10,000 nt of DNA, from assembly GCA_009663005.1 (NCBI GenBank), contig CM018904.1, positions 6,643,881 to 6,653,880 of the forward strand, written 5' to 3'. Under the pieces are notes generated by a model, which saw only the letters and a program-made list of their open reading frames with translations, was not told the origin of the DNA and searched no databases. Below are positions 1-7,522 of this stretch, in pieces; position 1 is the first letter of the stretch, and each line of letters begins with the position of its first letter. Both the position numbers and the translations under genes were made by a program. Origin of the DNA: Actinidia chinensis. Taxonomy: Eukaryota > Streptophyta > Magnoliopsida > Ericales > Actinidiaceae.

Positions 1-205
1 AATGAAGTGACAATAGAAGATGGATGTAATGCACAGACAAATGTAGCGCACCGCGCCTCAACACATCATACACAAAATGTCAGAATTTTCATCAAACCTC
101 AATCTCCACATAATAAACATTCCACCAATTTAAGAAATAATCCAACCAAACCTCCAATCTCCACAAGATATATACCACCAATTGAAGTAAACATAATCCC
201 TAATC
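1..205. repeat. Direct repeat copy A (partner at 1597-1805)
   Basis: This stretch matches 1597-1805 in the same orientation. Two blocks are well conserved: AATGAAGTG through the CACCGCGCCTCA segment near 50-60, and a block around 120-170 containing AAGAAATAATCCAACCAAAC and TCTCCACAAGATAT. The middle of the two copies differs, because copy B is much richer in C. By eye the conserved blocks are over 80% identical. Copy A starts at the first base of the window, so its true left edge is not visible. It may be a duplicated piece of an old LTR-element untranslated region; I cannot name its family. Confidence 0.75.
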
Positions 206-254
206 TCCACTAGCAATCTCCAATCAATTTCAAAACAAAACAAAAAAGACTAGT

Positions 255-352
255 AGTATCTCCCACCAACTAAAGTCAGCAATGTCCCCATGCAATGAGA
301 GCAAAGTATGAATGCAATTAAATGGTAGGAGAGAAGAGAAACTTCGGGTGCC
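255..352 (-). other. Possible 3' untranslated region of a Tat/Athila-like element
   Basis: Read on the minus strand this stretch contains GGCACCCGAAG (342-352), then GGGGACATTGCTGA (276-289), then a purine-rich GGTGGGAGA (259-267). From memory, plant Tat and Athila elements often end pol with a glycine-cysteine-rich GGCAACCCGA-type segment, followed by GAGGACAATGCTGA and a G-rich polypurine tract. The order and orientation agree with the primer-binding site at 2051-2070. The match is loose, and no second LTR can be demonstrated, so this is a tentative call. Confidence 0.25.
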
Positions 353-540
353 TAATTGTACCACCAATTATAATGAGAACACAACAAAAAAAAACAACTA
401 CTATACTCCTAATAAATGGGAGGATGCGACTCACCCCAATTCCCACACCGTCGCCCTTTACCCTCATCTCACACCCACCAAACTTACAGATTTTTAAAGG
501 GATTATGCAAATATGAGAATATATAATGTGGCAACCTCTT

Positions 541-970
541 GATGAACTCCAATGATATCACATTGAAGACATTAGGGTTACAAAGGGTCATGGAATGTAG
601 AGAATGCCAAATGCATAATTGCCGAAAATGGGCACAATAATGCCTCGTGCCTGAGTTGGATTGACCTCCCCTTCTTCTAGTTGGTTGCCCATTAGGACTG
701 ATGTTTTGTTCTCCGGTTGTTACCTTAGCTTCCGAAAGCCTACAGATAGGTAGGACTAAGTGCTAGAGACTTAAAAGTAGGGATTTATGATCCTCTAAAC
801 ATGACAGGAATGGCCTCAGACCATCAACATCCTCTTTGACCATGCACCTCCCAACGTCTAATAAACCAAAATCATCATAGGGAATTCAGTTCACTACCCT
901 TCTTTTCTTGTTCGGAGTCCCCATTTCAGGGGGGGGACACTCGCTTTCTATCACCTCTTCCTATCGAGAT
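541..970 (-). other. Gene-free stretch with weak minus-strand coding character
   Basis: No long reading frame exists here. On the minus strand, short open stretches continue on from the broken frame at 971-1210, but with stops, and no family is recognised. A run of eight G lies at 929-936. This is most simply read as part of the same decayed element-like sequence that lies to its right. Confidence 0.3.
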
Positions 971-1473
971 TCATTTTACTACTTCCTCAAATAACCTTAG
1001 GAAAATCTTCATTTGACTCAAAGTTTTGGGGAAGGATGTTTCGTCAATGATATCCTCATTTCCTATGGTTAGTGCTGGGATTGAACGGGTTCCCCCACTT
1101 AGACCCCCTTGAATGATTGGAGACGGCACCCGGGACTGTCTTCTGCTTGAACAAACCAAGGTTTGCATTAAAAGAGTCAATTGACTCTGTATACTCATTA
1201 AGGCCCTCATTTACTCTAGAGTTTACCTCTCTTGAAATTTAATGGCTAGTTTTGAAATAGTGTCATGTAGAGTATCCTCTATGGTGTCCTCTTGTGTGCT
1301 ATTTGAGACGTGATAGCATCCTCGGGTGGACCCCCTTGGGCTTGGGAGTATTCACCTGGTGGCGTTTGGTTCGGGGGCTTGGAGGGGGGTGGTGAAGTAA
1401 TAGTCAAAGGGCGCTTAGTACGAGTGCGACTCCACATGGATGTTGTCGCCCGTCCTCTCCTCTCCCCTCCCAC
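971..1473 (-). pseudogene. Broken proline-rich coding remnant, unknown family
   Basis: Two minus-strand open stretches, 1473-1279 (opening with GTG rather than ATG) and 1210-971, lie in different frames and look like parts of one decayed gene. The first is basic at its start (GGERRGRATTS) and then rich in proline and glutamine (SPPPSKPPNQTPPG). The second begins MRALMSIQSQLTLLMQTL, which could form a short amphipathic or coiled-coil segment, and continues with Ser/Arg/Pro-rich sequence. Base composition is richer in GC than the surrounding DNA, which fits former coding sequence. They lie downstream, on the same strand, of the primer-binding site at 2051-2070, where a gag or leader-encoded ORF would be expected. 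No zinc knuckle, protease or polymerase motif is present. I do not recognise the protein; a degenerate gag-like or extra ORF of a non-autonomous retroelement is the best guess. Confidence 0.35.
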
Positions 1474-1596
1474 GGTCAGTTGATTATCCCACCCAAAATT
1501 GGGAGGTGAGCAAGAAGGCTCCCTTGGCCATTAGCTTACGTGTTCCCTACCGCGTACTCTTGGAAGATGGATGGTGGTGACCATGTGCCCCACCAT

Positions 1597-1805
1597 AATG
1601 AAGTGCACATAGACAAGATGGATGTAAGAACAGACTCATGTAGCCGCACCGCGCCTCAAACATCCTACACACAATGCTCCCCCTACCTTTTCACCCCACC
1701 TCCCTCTTCCCCCTACTACAATTCCACCAATGTAAGAAATAATCCAACCAAACCTCAAAAATCTCCACAAGATATTACCCCAATTTGAAATTACCCACAT
1801 CCCCT
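1597..1805. repeat. Direct repeat copy B (partner at 1-205)
   Basis: This is the second copy of the repeat described at 1-205, in direct orientation about 1.6 kb away. It shares the AATGAAGTG start, the CACCGCGCCTCA block and the AAGAAATAATCCAACCAAAC block. Between these blocks it has a C-rich pyrimidine segment (about 1679-1720) that copy A lacks. The 1480-1596 stretch to its left has no recognisable counterpart inside the window, since copy A is cut by the window edge. Confidence 0.75.
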
Positions 1806-2050
1806 TCCTTCTCCCCTAGCCCTCCTCAATCCCTTATCAACCCCACCACCACCTCTAACCCTACCCAAATACCCCTTCCCATAAAGAGGAAAAGGAAAGA
1901 AACAAAATATATCATGATATCACACAACAAAATGGAACGAAGTTACCAATGACCTAAACTGAAGATTCCTCCGTCGTGGTAGATTAATGGAAATTCAATC
2001 CACCAATTGCTCTTCAACCCAAAGCTTATTAGTGCTTGCCTCGTGCCTTT
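1806..2050. other. Gene-free leader-like stretch, pyrimidine-rich at its left
   Basis: Bases 1806-1880 are strongly C- and pyrimidine-rich on the plus strand, with many CCCT and CCACC runs. The rest is ordinary AT-rich sequence with no reading frame. Relative to the minus-strand primer-binding site at 2051-2070 it occupies the position of a retroelement 5' leader. Confidence 0.3.
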
Positions 2051-2070
2051 AATCCCCTATAACGGTGCCA
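2051..2070 (-). other. Degraded Tat/Athila-type primer-binding site
   Basis: On the minus strand this reads TGGCACCGTTATAGGGGATT. From memory, the primer-binding sequence of plant Tat and Athila Ty3/gypsy elements is TGGCGCCGTTGCCGGGGA; 14 of these 18 positions agree. The bases just before it (CAAGTTTT) also fit the usual context. The orientation means the LTR lies to the right and the internal region to the left, on the minus strand. Confidence 0.55.
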
Positions 2071-2290
2071 AAAACTTGACTCGCCCTCAAAGATGCTCTA
2101 TTTATCCTCAAGTACACAGTTGACGGTTGTAGTTTTATCTGGGAAGTTCGGAATCATATTTCCTCAAGGACTAAGCCCAATATAGGCTATTGACACTCAA
2201 TACGCACTATCCTAACTAGGGTTGACTAAAAATTATGTGAATTGAACCTAAAATAAAAAGAAAAAAAAATAGACTGACTAAGGAGCAAAT
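2071..2290 (-). mobile_element. Remnant of the 3' end of a Tat/Athila-like 5' LTR
   Basis: This sequence abuts the primer-binding site. Its minus-strand text (TTTGAGGGCGAGTCAAG next to the site, then a GTGTACTTGAGGATAAATAG-like stretch) resembles, from memory, the U5 end of long LTRs in plant Tat/Athila elements. The far edge of the LTR is not definable: no second LTR copy lies in the window, and such LTRs usually exceed 1 kb, so 2290 is only where the resemblance fades. No reading frame is present, as expected for LTR sequence. Confidence 0.4.
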
Positions 2291-3180
2291 TTATTAATTA
2301 TCGAGGGGAATGGGATTAAAGCTTATTAATTAAAAGTCGCTTCAATGGCAACTCAACCTAATTGACTGAAGATCTCAAGATATAGATTCAATGGGACAAA
2401 TAAGTTGTATGTGACTAATGGAGAATCACTGTGGATATTACTTCTCCAACTAATTTCTATGACAACTCAGTGATACATGTACCAAGTTTGAGGTTAAGTT
2501 ATGCTTTCAATGATTGTCATATCTTGGAATAATTTCGAGTAGGATATTGTAGGATATACTTAATGAGAAATCACTTATATGAGTGTGAAGGGGCCGCTTC
2601 TATGAGAATGATAAAGGCTAAATTCTCTAAAGCACTTATGAAATTAACAAGCGATGTTCAAGGACAAAATGGGCACAACTATGAGAACTGATTTTGTATT
2701 TTAGAAAAACTATGTGTGATAATTATTGTCTTGGCTTACACTAACGGCTGAATAGTTCAAGGCATCATGTCCATTGATTAGTCGGTAATGCTCGCTAGTT
2801 TTTCACAAGGTTAGGTTCAAGACCAAAAGAAACCTACCTCTATACAGAGAGTTCTCTTAAGTTCTCTCTCACTTAGGAATCATGTTTTGTGTATTAAAAC
2901 AGAATAATTTTTTATTCATGTGGGGGATCTAGGGTACAATGTGGTTCACTTTGCCATACTCCCTCTTGGTGCTCTAAGTACTCATTCTGTTAATGTTAGC
3001 TTGATACATATAAATATTTTAAAATATTCATATCCAATCGATGTGGAACTTCCACATTTTTTTCATATCACTGGTAGCACTTTGGTGAATATTTTATCAT
3101 TCACCTTTTATCTGTTTTGAGCAAGTGAATACATTACGGATATCTACTCGCAAAAGAGAATTCATTCCACATATGATTCA
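2291..3180. other. Intergenic stretch, no supportable gene
   Basis: This AT-rich stretch has no reading frame with recognisable content. A 66-codon plus-strand frame at 2920-3120 is ordinary for its length and resembles nothing known to me. Part of it may still belong to the long LTR that ends at 2071, but nothing in the window tests this. Confidence 0.5.
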
Positions 3181-3692
3181 ATACTTTTGATAATTGGGCC
3201 CTACCCAAAAATTTGGGTCAAAATCAACTCAAACTTAACTTTTTCCAATAGTTAAATCCATCATATTTCTTTTAAAAAAAATCTTGTTGTCGAACGAGAC
3301 CACTACAAATAAGCCTTGTCGAGCCAAGTACAATTTTGTTCAAGTTCAATTTAAAAACTTATCAACGTTGAAAAATATATTCAAGCCAATTTCAAAAGAA
3401 TTCTCTTATTGATAAGAGCTCGAGTAGTTTTATAGAGAGAGAGAGTTTATCGAGTCAAGATTAGCTTGGTTTGAAAATTTAATAAGCTTCCAATAAATTT
3501 GTTCAATTTGTTTAGTTTGTTTAGTTAATAAACAAATATTAAACAAGTTTTTTAACGAATCAATTGAGCTCGAGTAATTTTAATAGTCCTACATGATAAA
3601 TGTTAACATCATTCTTGGTCCCGTTTAGGGTAGCTAACAAAAGTCATTTTTAGATAAAAAAAATTTGATCCGCTTAGTCCCCAATCAAACAA
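3181..3692. repeat. AT-rich DNA with GAGCTCGAG-type dispersed-repeat traces
   Basis: The nine bases GAGCTCGAG occur in near-identical contexts at about 3417 and 3566, each followed by TAGTTTTA or TAATTTTA. Nearby are other CGAG-containing words (TCGAGCCAAG, TCGAGTCAAG). Sequences rich in GAGCTCGAG and TTAATAAACAAG words are, from memory, a common dispersed repeat type in plant genomes. An (AG)6 run lies at 3434-3445. No gene is visible. Confidence 0.35.
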
Positions 3693-3697
3693 GGTGA
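3693..3697. repeat. Left target-site duplication (GGTGA)
   Basis: These five bases flank the left LTR. The five bases flanking the right LTR are AGTGA, so four of five agree. A 5-bp duplication is standard for Ty3/gypsy integration, and one change is expected given the age of the element. Confidence 0.7.
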
Positions 3698-4207
3698 TGT
3701 TGTGTTCAAGGTTCTCTGTGAAAGACCTTTCAGATGAAAATGATAGGAAATGAAGAAAATCTCTATTCGAGCTAGAGAATTGGCTTCTAAAAGAAATGAT
3801 ACAAGTAATTTTTCATGTCTTTCATTAGTTTTGCAATGATGTTTATGTACATTCTATCAAGAAACCTCCCTGCATAATTGTTGTAACAGCTTTTCCTTCC
3901 TAACTGTTGTTACAGATATCTAATTATTAACTACTTCTTTAACAAACTAACTGTTAATAACAAATAGTTGCTTTCAACATATTTAATGACTTGCTAACAA
4001 CCCTTTGATCTTGTTTTCATTCATCTCTATATTATATACTCCTTCATCCAGTTTAGTCTTTTTCTAATCCTTTTCATACTGTCATTTCCTGCACTGCTAG
4101 CTCCACTTATACTGCTAGCCTCAACATTTTTTTCTATTTCTTCCTCTATTATTCCTTCCTCTACAACATCGTCCACTATTGTTGCTTCCTTTGCAACATC
4201 AATAACA
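3698..4207 (-). repeat. 3' LTR (510 bp)
   Basis: This aligns with 8652-9123 along its whole length, with about 25 differences in the first 185 plus-strand bases. On the minus strand it runs from TGTTATTG to CACAACA. It is longer than the 5' LTR chiefly because it has an extra segment of about 26 bp near 3885-3911, bounded by two similar words (TTGTTGTAACAG and CTGTTGTTACAG), which suggests slippage loss in the other LTR or gain here. Its first 180 bases are also the last 60 codons of the pol frame. Confidence 0.92.
4027..4038 (-). promoter_or_regulatory. U3 TATA box overlapping the pol stop codon (3' LTR)
   Basis: The minus strand reads TATATAATATAG. This is a good TATA box in the expected place in U3, and its last three bases are the stop codon of the pol frame, which ends E-Y-I-I-stop. 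The same 12 bases occur unchanged in the 5' LTR at 8954-8965. Confidence 0.6.
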
Positions 4208-4217
4208 TTCATTTCCC
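4208..4217 (-). other. Candidate polypurine tract
   Basis: The minus strand reads GGGAAATGAA directly before the 3' LTR; nine of ten bases are purines. This is where the plus-strand primer should lie. It also encodes pol residues, so the tract is embedded in coding sequence. The one pyrimidine may be a later mutation. Confidence 0.55.
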
Positions 4218-4581
4218 AATCAAATTGAACTTGGTCCTTCAAGTTCAAGTGTTTTAACACTTTGCTGAGAAGATCTGAATCTTCCCATGAACTGTCTTCC
4301 ATAAGTAAACCTTCCCATTGGACTAACACTTGTGTTTTGGGTTGTCCTTCCACTGTAATGTTTCTTCTATTCAAAATAGCTAATGGAATTATAAGGGATT
4401 GTGTCTCTATACCAATGGCAGGTAATGAAACAGTCACAAGAGGTAAAATAAAGCCAGAAAATGGTTTCAACTGAGAAACATGAAAGACAAGATGCATTTT
4501 ATTGGTTGAAGGCATCTCTGATTGATAAGCAACCATCCAATTCTTTTTGCATTTGGAAAAAGACCATAATACTTTTGACAA

Positions 4582-4817
4582 AGCTTGTCATTCAATCTAC
4601 GAGCTAGTGATTACTGTTTGTAAGGGTGCAATTTCACCATCACCCAATCTTTCACCTAAAAAACTAAATCTCTTATGTGCCCATCAACCTATTGTTTCAT
4701 CCTCTTTTGATCTTTTAGCAATTTTTGTTTCAATTGAGTTAAGAGTTCTTCGATGGTAATTAATTCAGTGTCAATTGTTTCAATAGAAAAAGAACCTAGG
4801 TTGTAAGACTGAATAGG
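4582..4817 (-). pseudogene. Integrase C-terminal linker remnant with stops
   Basis: This segment connects the integrase core to the chromodomain stretch. In the frame of the core, after the stop at 4818-4820, the translation continues with features of the family's linker (an LGSFSIETID segment and a QKRMKQ segment), then meets stops and changes frame before 4581. It is plainly part of the same pol gene but cannot be read through. Confidence 0.75.
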
Positions 4818-5490
4818 TTAAGTTGGTTTGCCATATAGATCTTCAAATGGAGTCATACGAGTGAAGGAATAAAATGAAGTATTATACCATAATTTTGCCC
4901 AAATCAAAAACTTTGTCCAAGCATGGGGATGTTGATGCGTAAAAGCTCTTAAGTATTGCTCCGAACACCTGTTCATTACTTCAGTCTGACTATCATTTTG
5001 AGGGTGATATGCAAAACTGTATTTTAAGGTTTTGCCACTCAATTGAAATAATGCTTGCCAATACTTACTGAGAAAAATTGAGTTCCTGTCAGAGACAATA
5101 GAAAGAGGAAAACTGTGATGTTTAATGACCATATATGTGGACAAATTGGCCACTGAAACTGTTGTATATGAGGTCGGTAAAGTTCCAAAATGGGCAACCT
5201 TAGACAGCCTATCAATTATGACTATGGCACCTTCAGAAACAAGAAGACCAGTAATGAAATCCATTGATAAATCTTCCCACACATGGTTTGGAGTGGGCAA
5301 GGATTGTAGTAAACCAGTAACTTTTGAAGTAAGAGACTTAATCTGTTCACAAACGTAACACTTACCCACGTACTATCTTACATCCTCTCTGAGACTAGGG
5401 CAATAAAAATTGAAAGAAATTCTCATGAAGGATTTCAACATGCTAGCATGGCCACCAATTGGGGAATTGTTAAATTCCTAAATAATGATT
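4818..5490 (-). pseudogene. Integrase zinc-binding and catalytic core
   Basis: This inserts reverse-transcribed DNA into the host genome. The N-terminal zinc-binding part shows GGH and CYVC; the first histidine of the HHCC set reads Asn (codon 5469-5471, in FNNSP). One stop lies between GGH and CYVC, near 5370. From 5369 an unbroken 183-codon stretch carries the catalytic core: D in LSMDFITG, D in IVSDRNSIF, and E in DSQTEVMNR. The last two are separated by exactly 35 residues, the retroviral-type spacing. DRLSKVAHF and WYNTSFYSFTRMTPFEDLYGKP are further family signatures. All three catalytic acids are therefore retained while the zinc site is damaged. The frame is the same as that of the end of RNase H. 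Confidence 0.92.
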
Positions 5491-6090
5491 GTCTTAAGGG
5501 AAGAGTTAGAGGCAATCCTCAGTCTATTCTTAAAATAAAGCAGACCATCCTTAAATGTATAGTGAGATGCATTTCCATCTTCACATTCCTAGACTATGAT
5601 TTACAATTCTAAATTTTGTAAGACCTCAGTTCTTAGAGCATCAAACAAATTGGATATAATAGTTTTTAAGGCATAATAGACCCCATCAGAAACCAACAAT
5701 TGATGTTGAACTAAATCTGTAACCTCTTGTTCACCATCTATTCGAGATAAGGCATCTACCACATTGTTTTCTTTACCAGGTTTGTATACAATTATGTAAT
5801 TAAAAACAAGTAATTTGTTGAAATAATAATTGTTTAGGTGTTTGAATCACTTAATCCATAAGATGTTTAAGACTTTTGTGTTCAGTCTTGATAATGAACT
5901 GGCTACCTAGCCAATAATGCCTCCATTTAGCCATAACTTCAGTTACTGCAAATAATTTTCTTACATAGGTGGAGGCTGCACACATCTACGAACTCATTTG
6001 TTTTTGCTAAAAAGAGCAATGAGATGACCTTGTTGCATCAACACAGCTCCCATATCATAATTTGAAGCATTAGTTTTCTATTCAAAAGGC
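5491..6090 (-). pseudogene. RNase H domain and linker to integrase
   Basis: This degrades the RNA strand of the RNA-DNA hybrid. The core begins TNASNYDMGAVLMQQGHLIA at about 6074, matching the family's first strand, but the catalytic Asp reads Asn (codon 6069-6071). The motif with the catalytic Glu reads STYVRKLFA (about 5971-5945), with Lys at the Glu position (codon 5956-5958). The next motif reads FIIKTEHKSLKHL, with Glu where Asp is usual. The end is well kept: VYKPGKENNVVDALSR at 5789-5742. Frame shifts out and back between these blocks and several stops occur. A linker of about 80 codons with stops then runs into the integrase zinc site. All three acidic positions I can place are changed, so the enzyme would be dead even if read. 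Confidence 0.88.
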
Positions 6091-6572
6091 AGTGAGAAAT
6101 TAGGCATAGCTAGGACAAGAGTTTGTGTTGTCTTCAATTTCAATTCATCAAAACTGCTTTAAGCAATAGAATACCATATAAAAGCATCTTTCTTTAGGAG
6201 TTTTTTCAAAGGTGTGGCAATGGCTGCATGTCTTTGGATAAAACCTTCTATAGTAACCAGTCAAACCTATAAAAACCTCTCAGCTGTTTCAAATTTCTGG
6301 GGATAGCCGAATCTGTCATTGCTTGAATCTTTTTAGGATCTAGTTTTACTCCTTCAGTAGATACTATATGATCTAAAATATTCAATTGATTCTTTACAAA
6401 ACAGGCACTTACTCATTTTAGAAAACAACTGAGTATCAAACAAACATTGCAACGTAGTTTTCAAATGATATAAATGCTCAACCATAGATGAACTATAAAC
6501 TAAGATATCATTAAAAAAAATCTGTTACAAATTTCCACAGATAAGGTGAAAAAACCTAATTCATGGTAGCCT

Positions 6573-6591
6573 AAAAATTCATAATGACCTT
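6573..6591 (-). repeat. 19-bp duplicated segment, recipient copy in RT
   Basis: This is identical to 6614-6632 over 19 bases, 41 bp apart. It sits where the conserved Asn-Ala-Pro-containing segment normally follows the FGL motif. The total codon count up to the following MN and VF residues equals the usual one, so sequence was replaced rather than inserted. Confidence 0.85.
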
Positions 6592-6613
6592 TTTTAAACC
6601 AAAAGGCATTACG

Positions 6614-6632
6614 AAAAATTCATAATGACCTT
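6614..6632 (-). repeat. 19-bp duplicated segment, donor copy in RT
   Basis: This copy encodes the expected GHYEFF motif in frame, so it is taken as the donor of the segment at 6573-6591. Chance identity of 19 bases at this distance is very unlikely. Confidence 0.85.
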
Positions 6633-7089
6633 AATGTGTTCTAAATGCAATCTTGTGTACATCTCTAGCCTTCACTCAAATCTAATGATATCCAACTCTC
6701 AAATTTAACTTAGAAAACACCATTGTACCTATCAATTCATCTAATAATTCATTTATTGTAGGAATGGGAAACCTGTCTTTGATGGTGATGGTGTTAAGAG
6801 CTCTGTAATCAATACAAAATATTCAAGGACCAAAATGACTTGGGCTAAGTTTGATTATCCCCTGATGTAACATTTCTTGAACTAATTTTTCCATTTATGA
6901 CTTTTGAAAATGTGGATATCGATATGGTCTTACATTAGTAGGAGCAACATCTAGGTGCAAGTGTATTTGATGATCAGTATCTCAAAAAGAAGGTAATGTG
7001 GAAGGTTCTTCAAAAATGAAGGAATATTGATGCAACAAAGGCTGCACATAAGTTAGGATATCAATATTTGAATTCTCAGGCAAAATAGA

Positions 7090-7522
7090 TTTAATATGAT
7101 ATAATGAAGCAATACTCTAGTTTTTAGATAACTTCATTAGTTATTTTTCAAGTAAGAATTCATAATTGACTTGTGTTTCCCCCATCAAATGCATTTCTTT
7201 ACCATGCCATTGAAAATCTATTGTCAAAAGTTTATAATTGGTGACCACAGAACCCAAAAGTTTCAGCCACTGAATTCCTAATACCACATCAGCACCCTAA
7301 ATTGGCAAAATAAAAAGATCCATACAAAATTTATTACCTTACAAACATAATTTCACCTCTGCACATTTATTGTCACAATTCAAAAAATTCTCCATTACTA
7401 ATATATACTCTGAATTGTTTGGAAGGAGTAGCAAACAACCCCAATTGATGAACAACCCTTTATTGAATGAAATTTTGTGTACTACCACTGTCTATAAGAA
7501 AATTAACATAATGATTGCTAAG
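7090..7522 (-). pseudogene. Aspartic protease domain and link to reverse transcriptase
   Basis: This cleaves the gag-pol polyprotein. The active site FLIDSGSTQNFI is kept, with the D-S-G codons at 7484-7492, in the gag frame. A stop lies between it and the zinc-knuckle stretch upstream (TAA after IKVTG) and another just after it. The second half of the protease, GADVVLGIQWLKLLGSVV (about 7295-7242), is in a different frame, so at least one shift lies between. Another shift precedes the reverse transcriptase. The catalytic triad itself is intact. The order gag, protease, polymerase is normal for the family, where gag and pol are usually one frame. Confidence 0.88.

Larger units (their letters stand above)
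4027..4581 (-). pseudogene. Integrase C-terminal region, chromodomain and LTR-encoded acidic tail
   Basis: This 184-codon open stretch is the 3' end of pol. Residues 29-41 (MHLVFHVSQLKPF) are the conserved end of the Ty3/gypsy integrase C-terminal fold. Residues 84-101 (QVLVQWEGLLMEDSSWED) carry the chromodomain core, in which VxWxG and SxWED match the family; such domains steer integration to marked chromatin. From residue 125 to the stop, all 60 residues are encoded inside the 3' LTR. This tail is acidic (EEGIIEEEIEKNVE), then Ser-rich, then basic, ending in WMKEYII. The frame differs from that of the integrase core upstream, with a shift lying around 4580-4640, and the first Met is internal rather than a real start. 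The frame itself is undamaged, although it could not be reached by translation from gag. Confidence 0.88.
6200..7020 (-). pseudogene. Reverse transcriptase domain
   Basis: The polymerase of the element. In order on the minus strand one sees FEEPSTLP (7014), [49 protein letters not shown] (about 6816-6757), [19 protein letters not shown]-stop-GHYEFFVMPFGL (6630-6595), the active-site block FFNDILVYS (about 6518-6492), SKCLF, then GVKLDPKKIQAM and KQLRGFIGLTGYYRRF. The first catalytic Asp reads Asn (FSKLN, codon 6703-6705) and the first Asp of the paired site reads Asn (codon 6510-6512); the second Asp of the pair is kept. A run of eight T (minus strand) just before the active site shifts the frame, and two more frame changes lie near 6385 and 6255. 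A 19-bp copied segment replaces the normal sequence after FVMPFGL. Confidence 0.92.

Noticed and set aside
7..516. Plus-strand open stretches near the window start
   Set aside because: They have low-complexity Asn/Thr/Pro composition, no domain, and lie in a repeat; the first opens with GTG.
641..2048. Shared 12-mer TGCCTCGTGCCT at 641-652 and 2037-2048
   Set aside because: The flanks do not align, and a few exact 12-base matches are expected by chance in 10 kb.
2920..3120. GTGGGGGAT at 2920-2928 as a polypurine tract, with a 66-codon frame after it
   Set aside because: No LTR start follows, no matching LTR exists in the window, and the frame has no family likeness.
3598..3692. Possible hAT-like miniature element (CCCGTTTAGGG and CAATCAAACAAGG as inverted ends)
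   Set aside because: The arms pair too poorly and no target duplication is visible.
4262..5358. Plus-strand open stretches at 4262-4474, 4547-4759 and 5125-5358
   Set aside because: They lie antisense to the integrase and chromodomain sequence, which has clear family motifs on the minus strand.
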